Source: Brachypodium distachyon (taxonomy: Eukaryota > Streptophyta > Magnoliopsida > Poales > Poaceae). Taken from it: 64,000 bases of DNA. Both the position numbers and the translations under genes were made by a program. Shown here piece by piece: positions 11,945 to 21,230 of the stretch. The notes below the pieces were generated by a model. It was not told the origin of the DNA, searched no databases, and worked only from the letters and a program-made list of their open reading frames with translations. Location: positions 2,566,001-2,630,000 of the forward strand of contig NC_016135.3 of NCBI RefSeq assembly GCF_000005505.3, read 5' to 3'. Numbering within the stretch: the first letter of the stretch is position 1; each line of letters starts with the position of its first letter.

Positions 11945-12115
11945 AAGGGCTGGCGCCTCCATGTTCTCCTCCAACTCTTCTTCATCCGTTGCAAAGACTG
12001 GTGGCTCCATGTCTTCCTCCAACTCTTCTTCATCCATCGCAAAGGCTGGTGCCTCCATATCTTCCTCCAACTCTTCTTCATCCATTGCAAGGGCTGGCAC
12101 CTCCATGTCTTCCTC
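11945..12115 (-). repeat. Acidic 48-bp tandem repeat in Copia polyprotein
   Basis: About three and a half head-to-tail units of 48 bp encode 16-residue repeats of the type MDEEELEEDMEAPA, in frame. They lie between the zinc knuckles and the protease active site. The units differ by a few bases, so the array is older than the insertion or diverged after it. Confidence 0.85.
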
Positions 12116-12252
12116 CAAGTCTTCTATGTCAACCTCTTGAGAGTATCCAGCTTCGGCGTCCCATTCTTCTTCGCTCATGGATGCTTCTAGAGTGATCTCC
12201 TCTTTCTCCTTTGTGGTGGCCACATTCCCTTCATAACGCCTTCTTGGATATC

Positions 12253-12365
12253 GACATTCTCGAGTAAGGTGACCTTTCTTACCACAATTGGAGCATCCAT
12301 CATTTGACCTCCTTGGAAATCGGCATTCTCAAGCAAAGTGACCTGCCTTGCCACAATTGAAGCAT
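12253..12365 (-). repeat. Duplicated CCHC zinc knuckle, 69-bp period
   Basis: Two in-frame copies of a CxxCxxxGHxxxxC knuckle, 23 codons apart: CFNCGKAGHFA and CSNCGKKGHLTREC. The upstream copy carries TGA where the other has CGA (arginine). That is a C-to-T change at a CpG, as expected from methylcytosine decay. Confidence 0.85.
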
Positions 12366-13308
12366 CCATCACTTGGTCTCCTTGCATTCTTCTCGTACCA
12401 TTTTGGTCCTTGTCTTTCTCGTTGGTCTCCCCCTGAAGAGTTGCTTCTCTCCTTTGGATGTTCTTTCCCACCTTCTGTCCACTTAGGCTTGGGTTTCCAT
12501 TGTTTTTGGTGTGGGCTCTTCTTCTTAGTGAAAAGTGCCTCCTCTTCTTCCTTTATGGTTATGCTCCCCATCTTCTTAGCTAACTCCTCTTGATTTACCA
12601 ATAAATTCTCAAACTCCACTACTGAAGGTGGAGTAGGCCATCCCATCACCGCAGCCATAAACCCATTGTATTCGGGTCTAAGACCGTGGATGATGATTCT
12701 CTTCATCCGAGCCTCGCTCCTCATCCGGGGCAAGTTGGGATATCTCACGGCAAATAAACTTCACCTTCGAAAAATATTGACTGATGGATAGATTGCCTTG
12801 TGAGATACCTGCGAGCTCATTTTCCAAGAGCTGGAGTCGTGCTTCATTTTTCCTTGAGAATAGCTTCGCCAAAGTCTCCCATGCCTCCTTAGGTGTCTTC
12901 TCATCACGGATGTGCTCCAATAGGTCCTCTTCGATGGTCGTCTTCAATACAAACATGGTCTTCCCTGACTTGATCTTCCATTTCCGCAAGGCATCAGCAT
13001 TCTCTGGAGGAAATGCTTCGGTGCCCGCAACGACCTCCCATAGGTCCTGACCTTGTAGGTAGAACTCCATGCAGGTCTGCCAATAGCCATAGTTGTGGCT
13101 ATTAAGCTTCCTGATCCCGCTGCTTGAGCTAGCAAGATCCGCCATGGTGACTTGCGCCCAGCGTCAAGTAAGCTTTGGTCCCGGACCAGCTTCACAGTCC
13201 CAGACTGTGCACCAGCAGAGTCTCCCCTCAGCGCCTTCTTGTTGCACCAAACAAAGCAAGCACCCCGTGCTTACAACTCTTCCTCCAAATGACAGTCCCG
13301 GACCGCCT

Positions 13309-13320
13309 GCTCTGATACCA
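13309..13320 (-). other. Primer binding site (tRNA-iMet)
   Basis: On the minus strand TGGTATCAGAGC lies two bases inside the 5' LTR. It is complementary to the 3' end of plant initiator tRNA-Met, the standard Copia primer, and it fixes the orientation of the element. Confidence 0.93.
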
Positions 13321-13322
13321 AC

Positions 13323-13587
13323 TGTAGAGATTTCGAGGTGGACCTAACACACTTACACTTGCTCACACCTTGTTCTCCACCTTCTTCACTTCCTTATTCT
13401 CTACTATTTATTTATTTTAAACTTCTATTCTAGAGTATTCCAAAGCTTCTACATAATTCTTCATGCATATCTAAACACTAGAAGGTTCCCTCTTTTATTT
13501 ATTTTATATTCTAGAGTATTCCATAGTAATGTCTTCTTTCTTGTAATATTGAGAACACTCTAGAAGCTTGCATTGTATTCTCCAACA
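13323..13587 (-). repeat. Copia 5' LTR (265 bp, internally deleted)
   Basis: Same ends as the left LTR but 147 bp shorter. The block present at about 8,593-8,739 of the other copy is missing, with the short repeat CTA at both breakpoints. The missing part contains the TATA box, so this LTR, which should drive the element, has probably lost its core promoter. Confidence 0.92.
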
Positions 13588-13592
13588 AGGCA
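13588..13592 (+). repeat. Copia target-site duplication, right copy
   Basis: AGGCA, identical to 8,511-8,515. Removing one copy together with the element restores an open exon 2. Confidence 0.9.
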
Positions 13593-13890
13593 AAACGTCA
13601 AAAGCATCACACTCGACATGGACATATGCTCTGTATGCTATATTGAGAAGACCCACCAGAGGTCCAATCCCGACCGGATTAGAAATAACAATGTGAGTAT
13701 TATACATAAATTGTCATTTCACGCTTACTCATCTCAACCGTCATTGCTCAATTTGACTTTTTATTCACAGATGGAGAGTCATTTCGATCATCTTCATTTC
13801 GACCATCGAGGAAAGGTGAGGTGCCGTCACTGCGAGGCGATGTTTCTCACTCGGCATCTTGAGTGGCATACACTCCATTGCCACCCTTAG

Positions 13891-14356
13891 ATCATTGCAG
13901 CGAATTAAAATTCTGGTATGTCACTTAAGCTCCAAATTAAGTTCATATAGTTGCATAGATGCAGAACAAAATGGATGTTGGGTGGGCACCTCTCATATGT
14001 TCACTGTGTGTTTTTGTTTCAGGGTATGTGCTTCGGCTAGTTGACACAAAGGTTCCAGTTTTTAGTAAAGCCCCTGCTTCTGGGTGTTTGGCGGGAGTCC
14101 AAGGATTAAACAAGGAGTCGTCTGCCTGCAATTAGCGATCACCACTGGAGTAGCAGGGTAGCATTTTATGTTTTTGTTTTGGTCAAGGCAAATGCAAAGT
14201 TTTGCAAATTGAAAGGGTGCAGGAGCCCCCACATAAGTTCCCTTTCTAATCTGTTTGCTCAACTGTATGGATAAGCACGGACATTGATTCAGGATAATTT
14301 TGTACTTGTGCTGATTCCTGAATTCTTAATTTTCATGCAGCCCACTTTAATTAGTA
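13891..14356 (+). other. Probable 3' UTR and downstream spacer
   Basis: Sequence after the stop of the split gene. It has T-rich stretches but no second coding exon I could support. Confidence 0.35.
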
Positions 14357-14421
14357 CTCCCTCCGTCCCATAATTCTTGTCGTTGTTTTAGTTAACGACA
14401 AGAATTATGGGATGGAGGGAG
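14357..14421. mobile_element. 65-bp Stowaway MITE hairpin
   Basis: CTCCCTCCGTCCCATAATTC at one end and its near-perfect complement at the other, with a loop of only a few bases around TTTTAGTTAA. Flanked by TA on both sides. It is among the smallest complete MITEs in the window. Confidence 0.92.
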
Positions 14422-15839
14422 TACAAAGTAGCTGCTTGCTCTCTCATTTTTTGTTCATATAACTAGATAATTTTTGGTTCTCAGCCAAAAATAAGTACTG
14501 ATATATATTTTAGATTCGAGCTTTTCAATTTGGTCCTGCAGATCCTAATGATGCTTCAAAGATGTTAATGATATCATGATGCTTCTTATAGCCTTGGTAT
14601 GTGAGCAACCGAGCACAAATGCAAAATCGCGAATTAAATGATGAGAAAAGTACATTTTTGCTCCCTCACCTTGCCGGAAAGCACGGAACACATCCCTCAA
14701 CTTTTTTTTGTATACCTTTGGTCCTCCGACTTTCAAACCGGACACAATATCCCTCTTCCCGCCCGATAGCGGTTTTGTGGCCACGATGGTCCGATTTTGC
14801 CCTTCGACTTACCACGTCCGGAAAAAAGTTGAGGGACGTTTTGCGTACTCTCTTAAATGATTGATAAAAAAAACGTTTCTAACTAGTGTATGTAAACATA
14901 TGTGCTGATGATCTTAGTCATTTGTGCAAGTTTGGCAAGCCTCAGATCAGAGTTGGAACTTGTCAGCTTTTGACCTCAATGAACACATGGCAGGAATGAA
15001 GTGTAATGAGTTGTAGAAGCTTACTGCACCCATAACGATATTTTGAAGCTGTGAAGTGACCACATATAGTTTGTTCCTCTGATTAGTTGGGCAGGTATTA
15101 TGTAAAAACAAGACCTCCACTGAAACACATGTATTTTCCAGCAAAATAATTGGAGCCTGCCACCAAATGCTTCTCTCATGAGCATGCAAATTAAACAGGA
15201 TTAGTACTAGCAACCTTAAATCTTCAGGCCTATGCTCCTTTGATTGGTTGGTCAAGTATCATGCAAGCACAAGTATCCCCAAGCTGGGGAACTGGCTTAT
15301 GGTCACTTCAGTTCAGATAAAATAAGAGGCCTCATAAAATAAACAAATAAACAAGTATAACTCTGTACATATTAGGCTTATGCTTCCGTATTCTTATTAG
15401 CAATAACCACGCTGGTTAAAAATGCTACATTTCTGACCAACGGTGATTAAATGCAACCATAAATGAATAACAAAATCTCAAACGAAATGACTGATGCACG
15501 TGTTGTATACATGCAGTGACAATACAAAGAAGGATAACCTCTGCAGGTCGGCATTGTCTCTTTGTACTGCAGTATAAGGAAATTACATGGAAAAGGAAAG
15601 CCAAAAAGGATTAGTTGCACAACAACACTATTTGGTCACCGTGATTAGAGCTCAACCATGATAGCAGATCGAAAAGCCCGTAGCTACAGGTTAAAAATGC
15701 TACATTTCAGAGCAACCATAAATAGAAAAACAAAAGCTCAAACGAAATGACTGATGCACGTGTTGTATACACGCAGTGACAATACAATGAAGCAAATATA
15801 AGCGGCTCGCAGGCACGCCTGATTACAAACTTGTGAACT
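14422..15839. other. Intergenic spacer
   Basis: No gene is supported. Between 14,640 and 14,860 are phrases such as TTTTTGCTCCCTCAC and GTTGAGGGACG that look like the ends of a small DNA transposon, but the boundaries are unclear. Two near-identical stretches (about 15,480-15,530 and 15,735-15,790, AACGAAATGACTGATGCACG) form a short local direct repeat. Confidence 0.5.
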
Positions 15840-16778
15840 CTAAACTGGTGTCGGGCTCAGTTTTGTAAGTGTGGGTGTTATCCATATGGGAGCGGGCAAG
15901 TTGGACCGAAACTGAGGGGGTAAAAGATCCTCTCTGCTGTTATTTGCCAAGTCAAAGACTACAGTATAATAGTTCAGGTATGCGAAATCTGTAATAAATT
16001 CGACATCTCTAAGGGTACAGTAGACATGATTTGCCTTTAACTGTGGATATTCTTTAGCACCGAGACAAAGTGATGATTGGTTATGCCCAGGAACCAACAC
16101 ATGATCATCCAAGCTTATTTTCACAAGCTTTTGAGCTGCGGTATCAACTTTAAATATGTTAATCATCTCAGTATCTTCTTCACACCTGTCTGCGTCTGGT
16201 TCCAACCGAACTTGCAGCAGAGCACCACAAGGAGAATGAACAATATAAATATACTCACAGCCATCAATTGGATCCCCTTCGATGATTAATTTTGCTGTGA
16301 TAATAGGGCCTCTTAGATCGATGGCGAAAATTTGTCCGGGTCTAGCACTAGCATAAAGCAGACCATCCTTGTAGGCACAGTCTTCAAAACTTTTATTGGG
16401 CAGACCATCCTTTGGTGACAGCCAGGTCCACTTGTCATCCCCTAACCAAGCAAATGAAAGCTGTGCAACTGGTTTGTGGATGAGTACCACGATATAACCT
16501 TCTGCAAGTGTGTCATAAAAAACAAATGCCTTGCAATCGAGGTGTTCCCGCAGCTCACTAAGATCAAGGGTCAAAGCTAGATCCGTAAAGGTAAATCGCA
16601 TGAGACGATACTTGCATATGGCACCTGATTCATCGAGGATGGGTGTCACATGCTCAAGGGTGATCACAGATGGAAGAGCAAACTGTTCCCCAGTGATGGG
16701 ATTGAGAAGGTGCATCTCAGACCTATAATCAGCAATAACCATATCCCCTCTGCCAGCCAAGGCTAACAGGCAAAGCAC
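15840..16778 (-). CDS. DUF295-domain protein lacking its F-box
   Basis: A 312-residue open frame that reads as the DUF295 beta-propeller of grass F-box proteins. Typical phrases are SEMHLLNPITGEQFALP near the start, FAWLGDDKWTWLSPKDG in the middle and DLANNSREDLLPP near the end. In the family an N-terminal F-box binds SKP1 and the propeller recruits substrates for ubiquitination. Here no F-box is found upstream. The same frame meets TGA at 16,779-16,781, and the 83 codons beyond it are low-complexity and proline-rich. A good acceptor (TTGCCTGTTAG) ends at about 16,763, so the real protein may begin by splicing from an exon not recognised. It is a truncated gene or a propeller-only paralogue. 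The frame itself is intact. Confidence 0.65.
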   Translation of the reverse strand: MLCLLALAGRGDMVIADYRSEMHLLNPITGEQFALPSVITLEHVTPILDESGAICKYRLMRFTFTDLALTLDLSELREHLDCKAFVFYDTLAEGYIVVLIHKPVAQLSFAWLGDDKWTWLSPKDGLPNKSFEDCAYKDGLLYASARPGQIFAIDLRGPIITAKLIIEGDPIDGCEYIYIVHSPCGALLQVRLEPDADRCEEDTEMINIFKVDTAAQKLVKISLDDHVLVPGHNQSSLCLGAKEYPQLKANHVYCTLRDVEFITDFAYLNYYTVVFDLANNSREDLLPPQFRSNLPAPIWITPTLTKLSPTPV

Positions 16779-16818
16779 TCACCGGCGGCAGGTGATACGA
16801 GGAATAGCAGCAGCACGG

Positions 16819-17270
16819 CCGGCGCATCCGACGGGGGGATATGGTTCTGCGGCGTGGGGCAGATTTGATCCGGATCGGGAAGACGGCAGATATCGTTGGA
16901 GGCTTCCACGGCGGCAGGACTGGGCAAGAGGAGGTTGCGACGGTGGGACGGCGGCGGCCTGTGAAATTCCCCTCTTTCTTGTCTTGTTAAATACGGAGTC
17001 GACAGAAGGCTGTTTTAACTGAAACAACACCAGCCAGCCTGAACTGACACTTGACTCTCAGCTGCAGCCTTAACACTCATCGTTGGGTGGTATAGCTATA
17101 TATGCTGGCGTTGCATTCTTCCTTGGACCTTGAGGTTACTTTCCTTCCAAATTTCGCCAAACCATGGACAAATCACCAGTAAAGCCTATTGTTTTGTTCA
17201 CTACAGGTCATGCATCATTTGTCAGTTGGTTTTATACGCAGGAATGACGCTTCAAATAACCAGTCTCTTG
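16819..17270. repeat. Local duplication block A, copy 1
   Basis: Lies directly upstream of the DUF295 frame. It is repeated at 18,628-19,087 with a few indels (copy 2 has a 14-bp insertion near GTACAACAGGC and a gap near GGATC). The end of the block around GGAATGACGCTTCAAATAACC is present a third time near 21,750. In copy 1 the homology stops at CAGTCTCTTG. Confidence 0.88.
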
Positions 17271-17389
17271 CTTACCAGGAATGGCTACTGCTTGTGATCA
17301 GTCTTTGATTGAACATCCTTGATTCATGTGACGTGGTTTAGTTCATTTTCTGGTGATGATGATATGCTAGGCGGGAGTCTGGGAGGACG

Positions 17390-17680
17390 TGTGATTGTTT
17401 ACCAGTGTGTTTGGCGTAGGGCCCTGGAATTTCTTGATTTAATTAGTTAGATCATGGCATGATTTTGGGAATCGAGAACATTTGTAGACGATCGGGCTCT
17501 CAGGTTCCTCAAGAGGTCAAGAGCATGAACGTGAAGACGAGGGGGGGGGGGGGGTTCTGCTCGACGTTGTCTGGACATAGATTGACGACAGAGATGAATT
17601 TCGAAGACCACACAACTTAGATCATTAATGTTCTCAAGGTTAGCAGATTCTGTGTGCTGTCCGTGCAATTCTTCGGGGGG
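17390..17680. repeat. Local duplication block B, copy 1
   Basis: Matches 20,003-20,350, starting TGTGATTGTTTACCAG. It includes a poly-G run (about 17,541-17,554) that has a different length in the second copy. Copy 1 lacks about 60 bp that copy 2 has after TTCTGTGTGCT. Confidence 0.88.
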
Positions 17681-18085
17681 TAGCTTTTAGCATGTTATAA
17701 GAGACATACTGGAAGAAGGTGTTGTTCGTGATTATATATGATGTGAGATCGGTTCTTAAGCTATGCAGTCATACTGAGTTTTATTTACAGCAGATATGAT
17801 GCTGGTTCAATTCCAAAAGGGGAAAGTGAAACCCTGCCTTATTTTTTGGAAAATAATCTTCTTAAGGTGAAAGCTGTTCATGTTTTTTTTTTACCTTGAA
17901 GGTGCTTTTGCTTGCATTTCTTCCTTTTTGCTTCTTCTCAAATGATACATTTCCCCCCAGAACTTGGTTAAATCTGAATGACATGACCCAACAAAGTTTG
18001 CTCTGCTTCCGGTCAGACGATTTAATCGGTAATAGAATTTTTTTCGATTATTGGTTTCAGCAGGTGTCCTGTTTTCCTTCAAATT

Positions 18086-18349
18086 TTGTTGATTTTGCAG
18101 AGAGATGGATTGATGACAATCCCCCATGTCACTAGAGTACAGTTCTGGTTTATTTCTTGGCCCTTGTTTTTTACATGTATGGCCTCTACTGCAGTTAAAG
18201 GCACTTGTGCAGTTGTATATGGCATTAACAAAATTATTACTAAAGCAACATCTGTATTTTGTGCAGTATCTGCAAAGGATTTTCTTGAAAATCATCTAGC
18301 AGGATCTCAAGTACAATTTATGTTTGATGGAAAAGAAAGTTCTGAATAG
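18086..18349 (+). CDS. Unrecognised ORF, possible terminal exon
   Basis: I do not recognise this frame. Its last 30 codons follow a plausible acceptor (TTTTGTGCAG, about 18,267). They read SAKDFLENHLAGS and end at TAG 18,347-18,349. Another acceptor-like TTTTGCAG lies near 18,100. It sits between duplication blocks B1 and A2 and may be the end of a gene brought in by the rearrangement. Confidence 0.2.
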   Translation: MLILQRDGLMTIPHVTRVQFWFISWPLFFTCMASTAVKGTCAVVYGINKIITKATSVFCAVSAKDFLENHLAGSQVQFMFDGKESSE

Positions 18350-18499
18350 CTGATCTCATGTTGATCCTGGTACATTCTGAGGCCGGGATCAACTATATAC
18401 CAGGTAAACATCATTTGTTCATTCTTTTTGTACATGGTAGCGCTGGTTCATTTCTGCCATGCACATTTATCAGAGAAGGTTGGGTTATTTTGGAAAGCA

Positions 18500-18617
18500 A
18501 CACTGAAGATCTATCCAACTAAACTTCTACAGGGATAAAAAGATCAAAACTCCCTTTCAATGCGCTCTGTCCGTTGTGTGATCAAGCGCCGGAGACCATG
18601 GCCCATCTCCTCCTGCA
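18500..18617 (+). mobile_element. LINE fragment (zf-RVT) at duplication junction
   Basis: The plus-strand frame reads CPLCDQAPETMAHLLLH, the zinc-binding motif that follows reverse transcriptase in plant LINEs. It stops exactly where duplication block A copy 2 begins, with GCCGGAGACC on both sides of the boundary. Only about 40 codons remain. Confidence 0.65.
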
Positions 18618-18627
18618 TGGCCGGAGA

Positions 18628-19087
18628 CCGGCGCATCCGACAGGGGGATATGGTTCTGTGGCGTGGGGCAGATTTGATCCGGATCTAGAGGCTTCTAGGG
18701 CGGCAGGACTGGGCAAGAGGAGGCTGCGATGGTGGGACGGCGGCGGCCTGTGAAATTCCCCTCTTTCTTGTCTTGTTAAACACGGAGTACAACAGGCAAC
18801 CACGAGTCGACACAAGGCTGTTTTAACTGAAACAACACCAGCCAGCTGAACTGACAATTGATTCTCAGCTGCAGCCTTAACACTCATCGTTGGGTGGTAT
18901 AGCTATATATGCTGGCGTTGCATTCTTCCTTGGACCTTGAGGTTGCTTCCCTTCCAAATTTCGCCGAACCATGGACAAATCACCAGTATATTCAGCTGCA
19001 GTAGAGCCTGTTGTTTTGTTCACTACAGGTCATGCATAATTTGTCAGTTGGTACGCAGGAATGACACTTCAAATAATCAGTCTCTTG
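18628..19087. repeat. Local duplication block A, copy 2
   Basis: A copy of 16,819-17,270 without the DUF295 coding part. To the right the similarity continues with block A3 (21,714 on) through CTTCGTTCCTGGCCGCTG and a shared stretch up to the LINE copies. Copies 2 and 3 therefore share a longer segment than 1 and 2. Confidence 0.88.
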
Positions 19088-19371
19088 GCTTCGTTCCTGG
19101 CCGCTGCTCTAGCAGAAAGAAGACATTTCACGCCACTTGGTATCACCCCGTGGAAATGCTTCATCGCGGTCTTGTGGAAATGACGCTTTGTGTCATCACT
19201 GTATCACCAACCTCGCTGGCCAGACCATTGCCGACCGTCGTGATATATCTCGTAGTTTTGTGTTTGCTTCTAATTATTCAATACAAATTGTAATTTTGTG
19301 TATGTGTTCCTAAATATAAGATGTTCTAGTTTGTCCTAAGTCGATCTTCTTAAATTTTTTGACCAAGTTTA
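19029..19371. repeat. Segment shared with 21,714-22,025
   Basis: Contains GTCATGC, the GGAATGACRCTTC stretch, and a truncated MITE-like tail (TTCCTAAATATAAGATGTTC to TTTTGACCAAG). It is followed in both places by the 3' end of the same LINE. Confidence 0.85.
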
Positions 19372-20002
19372 TTTTTGACGGGAAAGCAGGATTCACTGCG
19401 ATTCAATTAGAAGGGGGAACAACTGTACAAGGTTAACAAAAGTATATAAAAAAAAGGAGAGGCGGTCAGAAAGACGCTCGATTCCTCTCTTTCCATATGT
19501 TCCAAATCGTGTAGACGGCCACTGTTATGTCTTTGTGCTTCTCCTTTTGTTTCCCAATCTTTATACTTCTGTTCCATCGGCACTTTATGGAAGTGGCGTC
19601 CCTAGCAATCTCATAGGCTCTTGTGCTCGTTTGCTTCATTAGAAGCCAAATGTTTTTTGCAAAAGGGCAGTCTAGGGCAATGTGGAAAGCTGATTCCATG
19701 AATTGATCACAGAAGCAACATTTATCATCATGTGGCCATCCCCTGTCTCTTAGGCGATCAGCAGTCCATAGCCGGTTTTGAATGAGAAGCCACAAAAAAA
19801 GCCTAATTTTTCCCTCTGCCTTTACCCTCCAAACAAAATTAAGGTCAGGTCTTTCAATTCTTCCGAGAAACTGAATTATGTATGCTGAGCTTGCCGAGTA
19901 GCAATTGTTAGCCGAAGCCTTCCAAGAAATTGAATCCGGCAAGTTAACAAGCTGAATCTGCCTCGTGGTCGTCCAGAGATGACAAAAAGATGTGATCTGC
20001 TG
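19372..20002 (-). mobile_element. LINE 3' fragment, copy 1
   Basis: The minus-strand frame at 19,466-19,942 encodes the zf-RVT region (key residues CCFCDQFMESAFHIALDC) and a C-terminal tail with IWNIWKERN. The 3' end ends CCCGTCAAAAAT, as in plant LINEs. Homology to 22,026-22,755 ends at ATCTGCTG, where block B copy 2 starts. The element is therefore cut off by the rearrangement and not by ordinary 5' truncation. Confidence 0.85.
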
Positions 20003-20350
20003 TGTGATTGTTTACCAGTGTGTTTGGCGTAGGGCTCTGGAATTTCTTGATTTAATTAGTTAGATCATGGCATGATTTTGGGAATCGAGAACATTTGTAG
20101 ACGATCGGGCTCTCAGGTTCCTCAAGAGGTCAAGAGCATGAATGTGAAGACGAGGGGGGGGGGGGTCTGCTCGACGTTGTCTGGACATAGATTGACGACG
20201 GAGATGAATTTCGAAGACCACACAACTTGGATCATTAATGTTCTCAAGGTTAGCAGATTCTGTGTGCTTTACTGAGAGTTTGGTAGCAAGGGAACGACTT
20301 GTGTTTTCTTATTTTCTGTGCAAAGCCGTCCGTGCAATTCTTCAAGGGGA
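20003..20350. repeat. Local duplication block B, copy 2
   Basis: Matches 17,390-17,680, including the poly-G run (20,155-20,166). It extends to TTCTTCAAGGGG, beside the Gypsy LTR. Confidence 0.88.
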
Positions 20351-20357
20351 GGCTAGA

Positions 20358-21230
20358 TGTCGTAACACGGGGCTCAGACACCGGGAATGCATGAGCACCC
20401 CCTTTTAGGTTCAGCAGTGAGCGTCGGGGATTGCTCCAGCGATCGCCGGCGAGGCCAATGTCAAGCGTGAGAGAACACACAATCGCTTTTACCCAGGTTA
20501 GGGCCACCCTGAGGTGTAAAACCCTACGTCCTGTCTCTGTGTTTGTTATTAGCCGATGAACAAAGGTTTACAGGTTGCCGGGGGAGTCCCCGGGTGCTCT
20601 TCCCTTAACTGCTAAGTGGTACTTGCTATTCTTGGCTAGAACTAGTATCGAACCGAACAATTTGACTGTTGGCGGGGGTCCTCCTTTTATACTCAAGGGG
20701 ATACCGCAGGTGCCTTGGTGCATGGGTCACAAATAGCGAGCAAAGAACTAGGGCAGCTTGCCCTCGGTGCGCTGCCTTGCATGCATGGTGAGTAGCCCTG
20801 CAACTAGGGCCCTACGTGCCTAGAATTCACAGTGGGCCAGTCACTGTGGGCTGACTGGACGGGGAATCCCCTTTCTGTCGGAGCATTTAATGTTTTCTTG
20901 TGCTTCACTCCTCGCCCTGACGAACCCTGCGCTCAGGGAGGCCGCCAGGCGGCCACGTGGTGTCGTTGTTTTGCTTGCTTGGTCCCACTCCGGTAACGGG
21001 CGCCTGTGCCTGGGAACGCCCTCCCCGGCAAGTGACCTTCCCGGGGAGCGCCCAGGCGGGAACCCTCTTGTTACCTTCCGGGGCAACCCCCGCAGCCCGG
21101 CTAGCCCCGCCGGGCTGGTGGCTTGTCGGGCAGCTTGCGCGGTGTTGCCAGGGTGCTATCCTTGCGGGGAGCAAGCGAGGCAACCCACGCGTCAAGCAAC
21201 GGTAGTACCCCGGGTGCCACTGGTGCGACA
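20358..21230 (-). mobile_element. Gypsy LTR (3' LTR of a partial element)
   Basis: An 873-bp LTR with ends TGTCG...CGACA. On the minus strand it has a strong TATA box (GAGTATAAAAGGAGG, about 20,690). Downstream is the R/U5-type phrase GTAGGGTTTTACACCTC, common in grass Gypsy LTRs. On the right it abuts GTAGCCCCCGGGC, the complement of a polypurine tract, so this is a 3' LTR. The second LTR and pol are absent. Confidence 0.75.

Larger units (their letters stand above)
8935..13145 (-). pseudogene. Copia gag-pol polyprotein, inactivated
   Basis: Starts at ATG 13,143-13,145. The gag UBN2-type region runs to about 12,720, where a small insertion shifts the frame. Next come zinc knuckles (12,365-12,250), an acidic repeat, the protease motif DSGCSNHMT (about 11,885), a GAG-pre-integrase, integrase (DFSRY, TDNGREY, TPQQNG) at 11,269-10,900, and reverse transcriptase with YVDD at about 9,787. 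RNase H keeps ALSSTEAEY near 9,170. Nonsense codons are TGA 12,329-12,331, TAG 11,345-11,347, TGA 10,061-10,063 and TAG 9,989-9,991, all in one frame. About 9,085 a deletion removes the middle of RNase H and shifts the frame. The last segment (EIEVVPTK to the stop at 8,935) remains readable. Confidence 0.93.
8516..13587 (-). mobile_element. Ty1/Copia LTR retrotransposon, decayed
   Basis: A complete insertion on the minus strand. The 5' LTR is on the right (13,323-13,587) and the 3' LTR on the left (8,516-8,927). LTRs begin TGTAGAG and end CCAACA on the plus strand, and the element is flanked by AGGCA on both sides. A primer site for initiator tRNA-Met and a polypurine tract sit at the proper places. 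The domain order gag, protease, integrase, reverse transcriptase, RNase H defines Copia. The element cannot move by itself: the coding region has one frameshift, four nonsense codons and an RNase H deletion, and the 5' LTR has lost 147 bp. Confidence 0.95.
7606..13890 (+). pseudogene. Unrecognised three-exon gene split by a Copia insertion
   Basis: I do not recognise the product. The minimal model has exon 1 at 7,606-7,872 (donor CAG/GTACG). Exon 2 is 8,439-8,515 plus 13,593-13,692, broken by the retrotransposon. Exon 3 is 13,771-13,890 (acceptor TTCACAG; stop TAG 13,888-13,890). All junctions are phase 0. Ignoring the insertion and one target copy, exon 2 is open for 59 codons, giving about 187 residues in total. 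Exon 2 has a CSVC pair. Exon 3 is histidine-rich with RCRHCEAMF, HLEWH and HCHP, a possible degenerate zinc-binding fold. Exon 1 stays open back to 7,414, so the true start may be upstream. As it stands the gene cannot give a full product unless the 5.1-kb insertion is spliced out. Confidence 0.45.

Noticed and set aside
12187..12471. 94-codon minus-strand frame over the zinc knuckles
   Set aside because: It is a shadow of the Copia gag region in another phase; the CCHC residues are in the other frame.
17540..17556. Poly-G run as a possible regulatory quadruplex
   Set aside because: It lies in a duplicated non-genic block and varies in length between copies, as expected from slippage.
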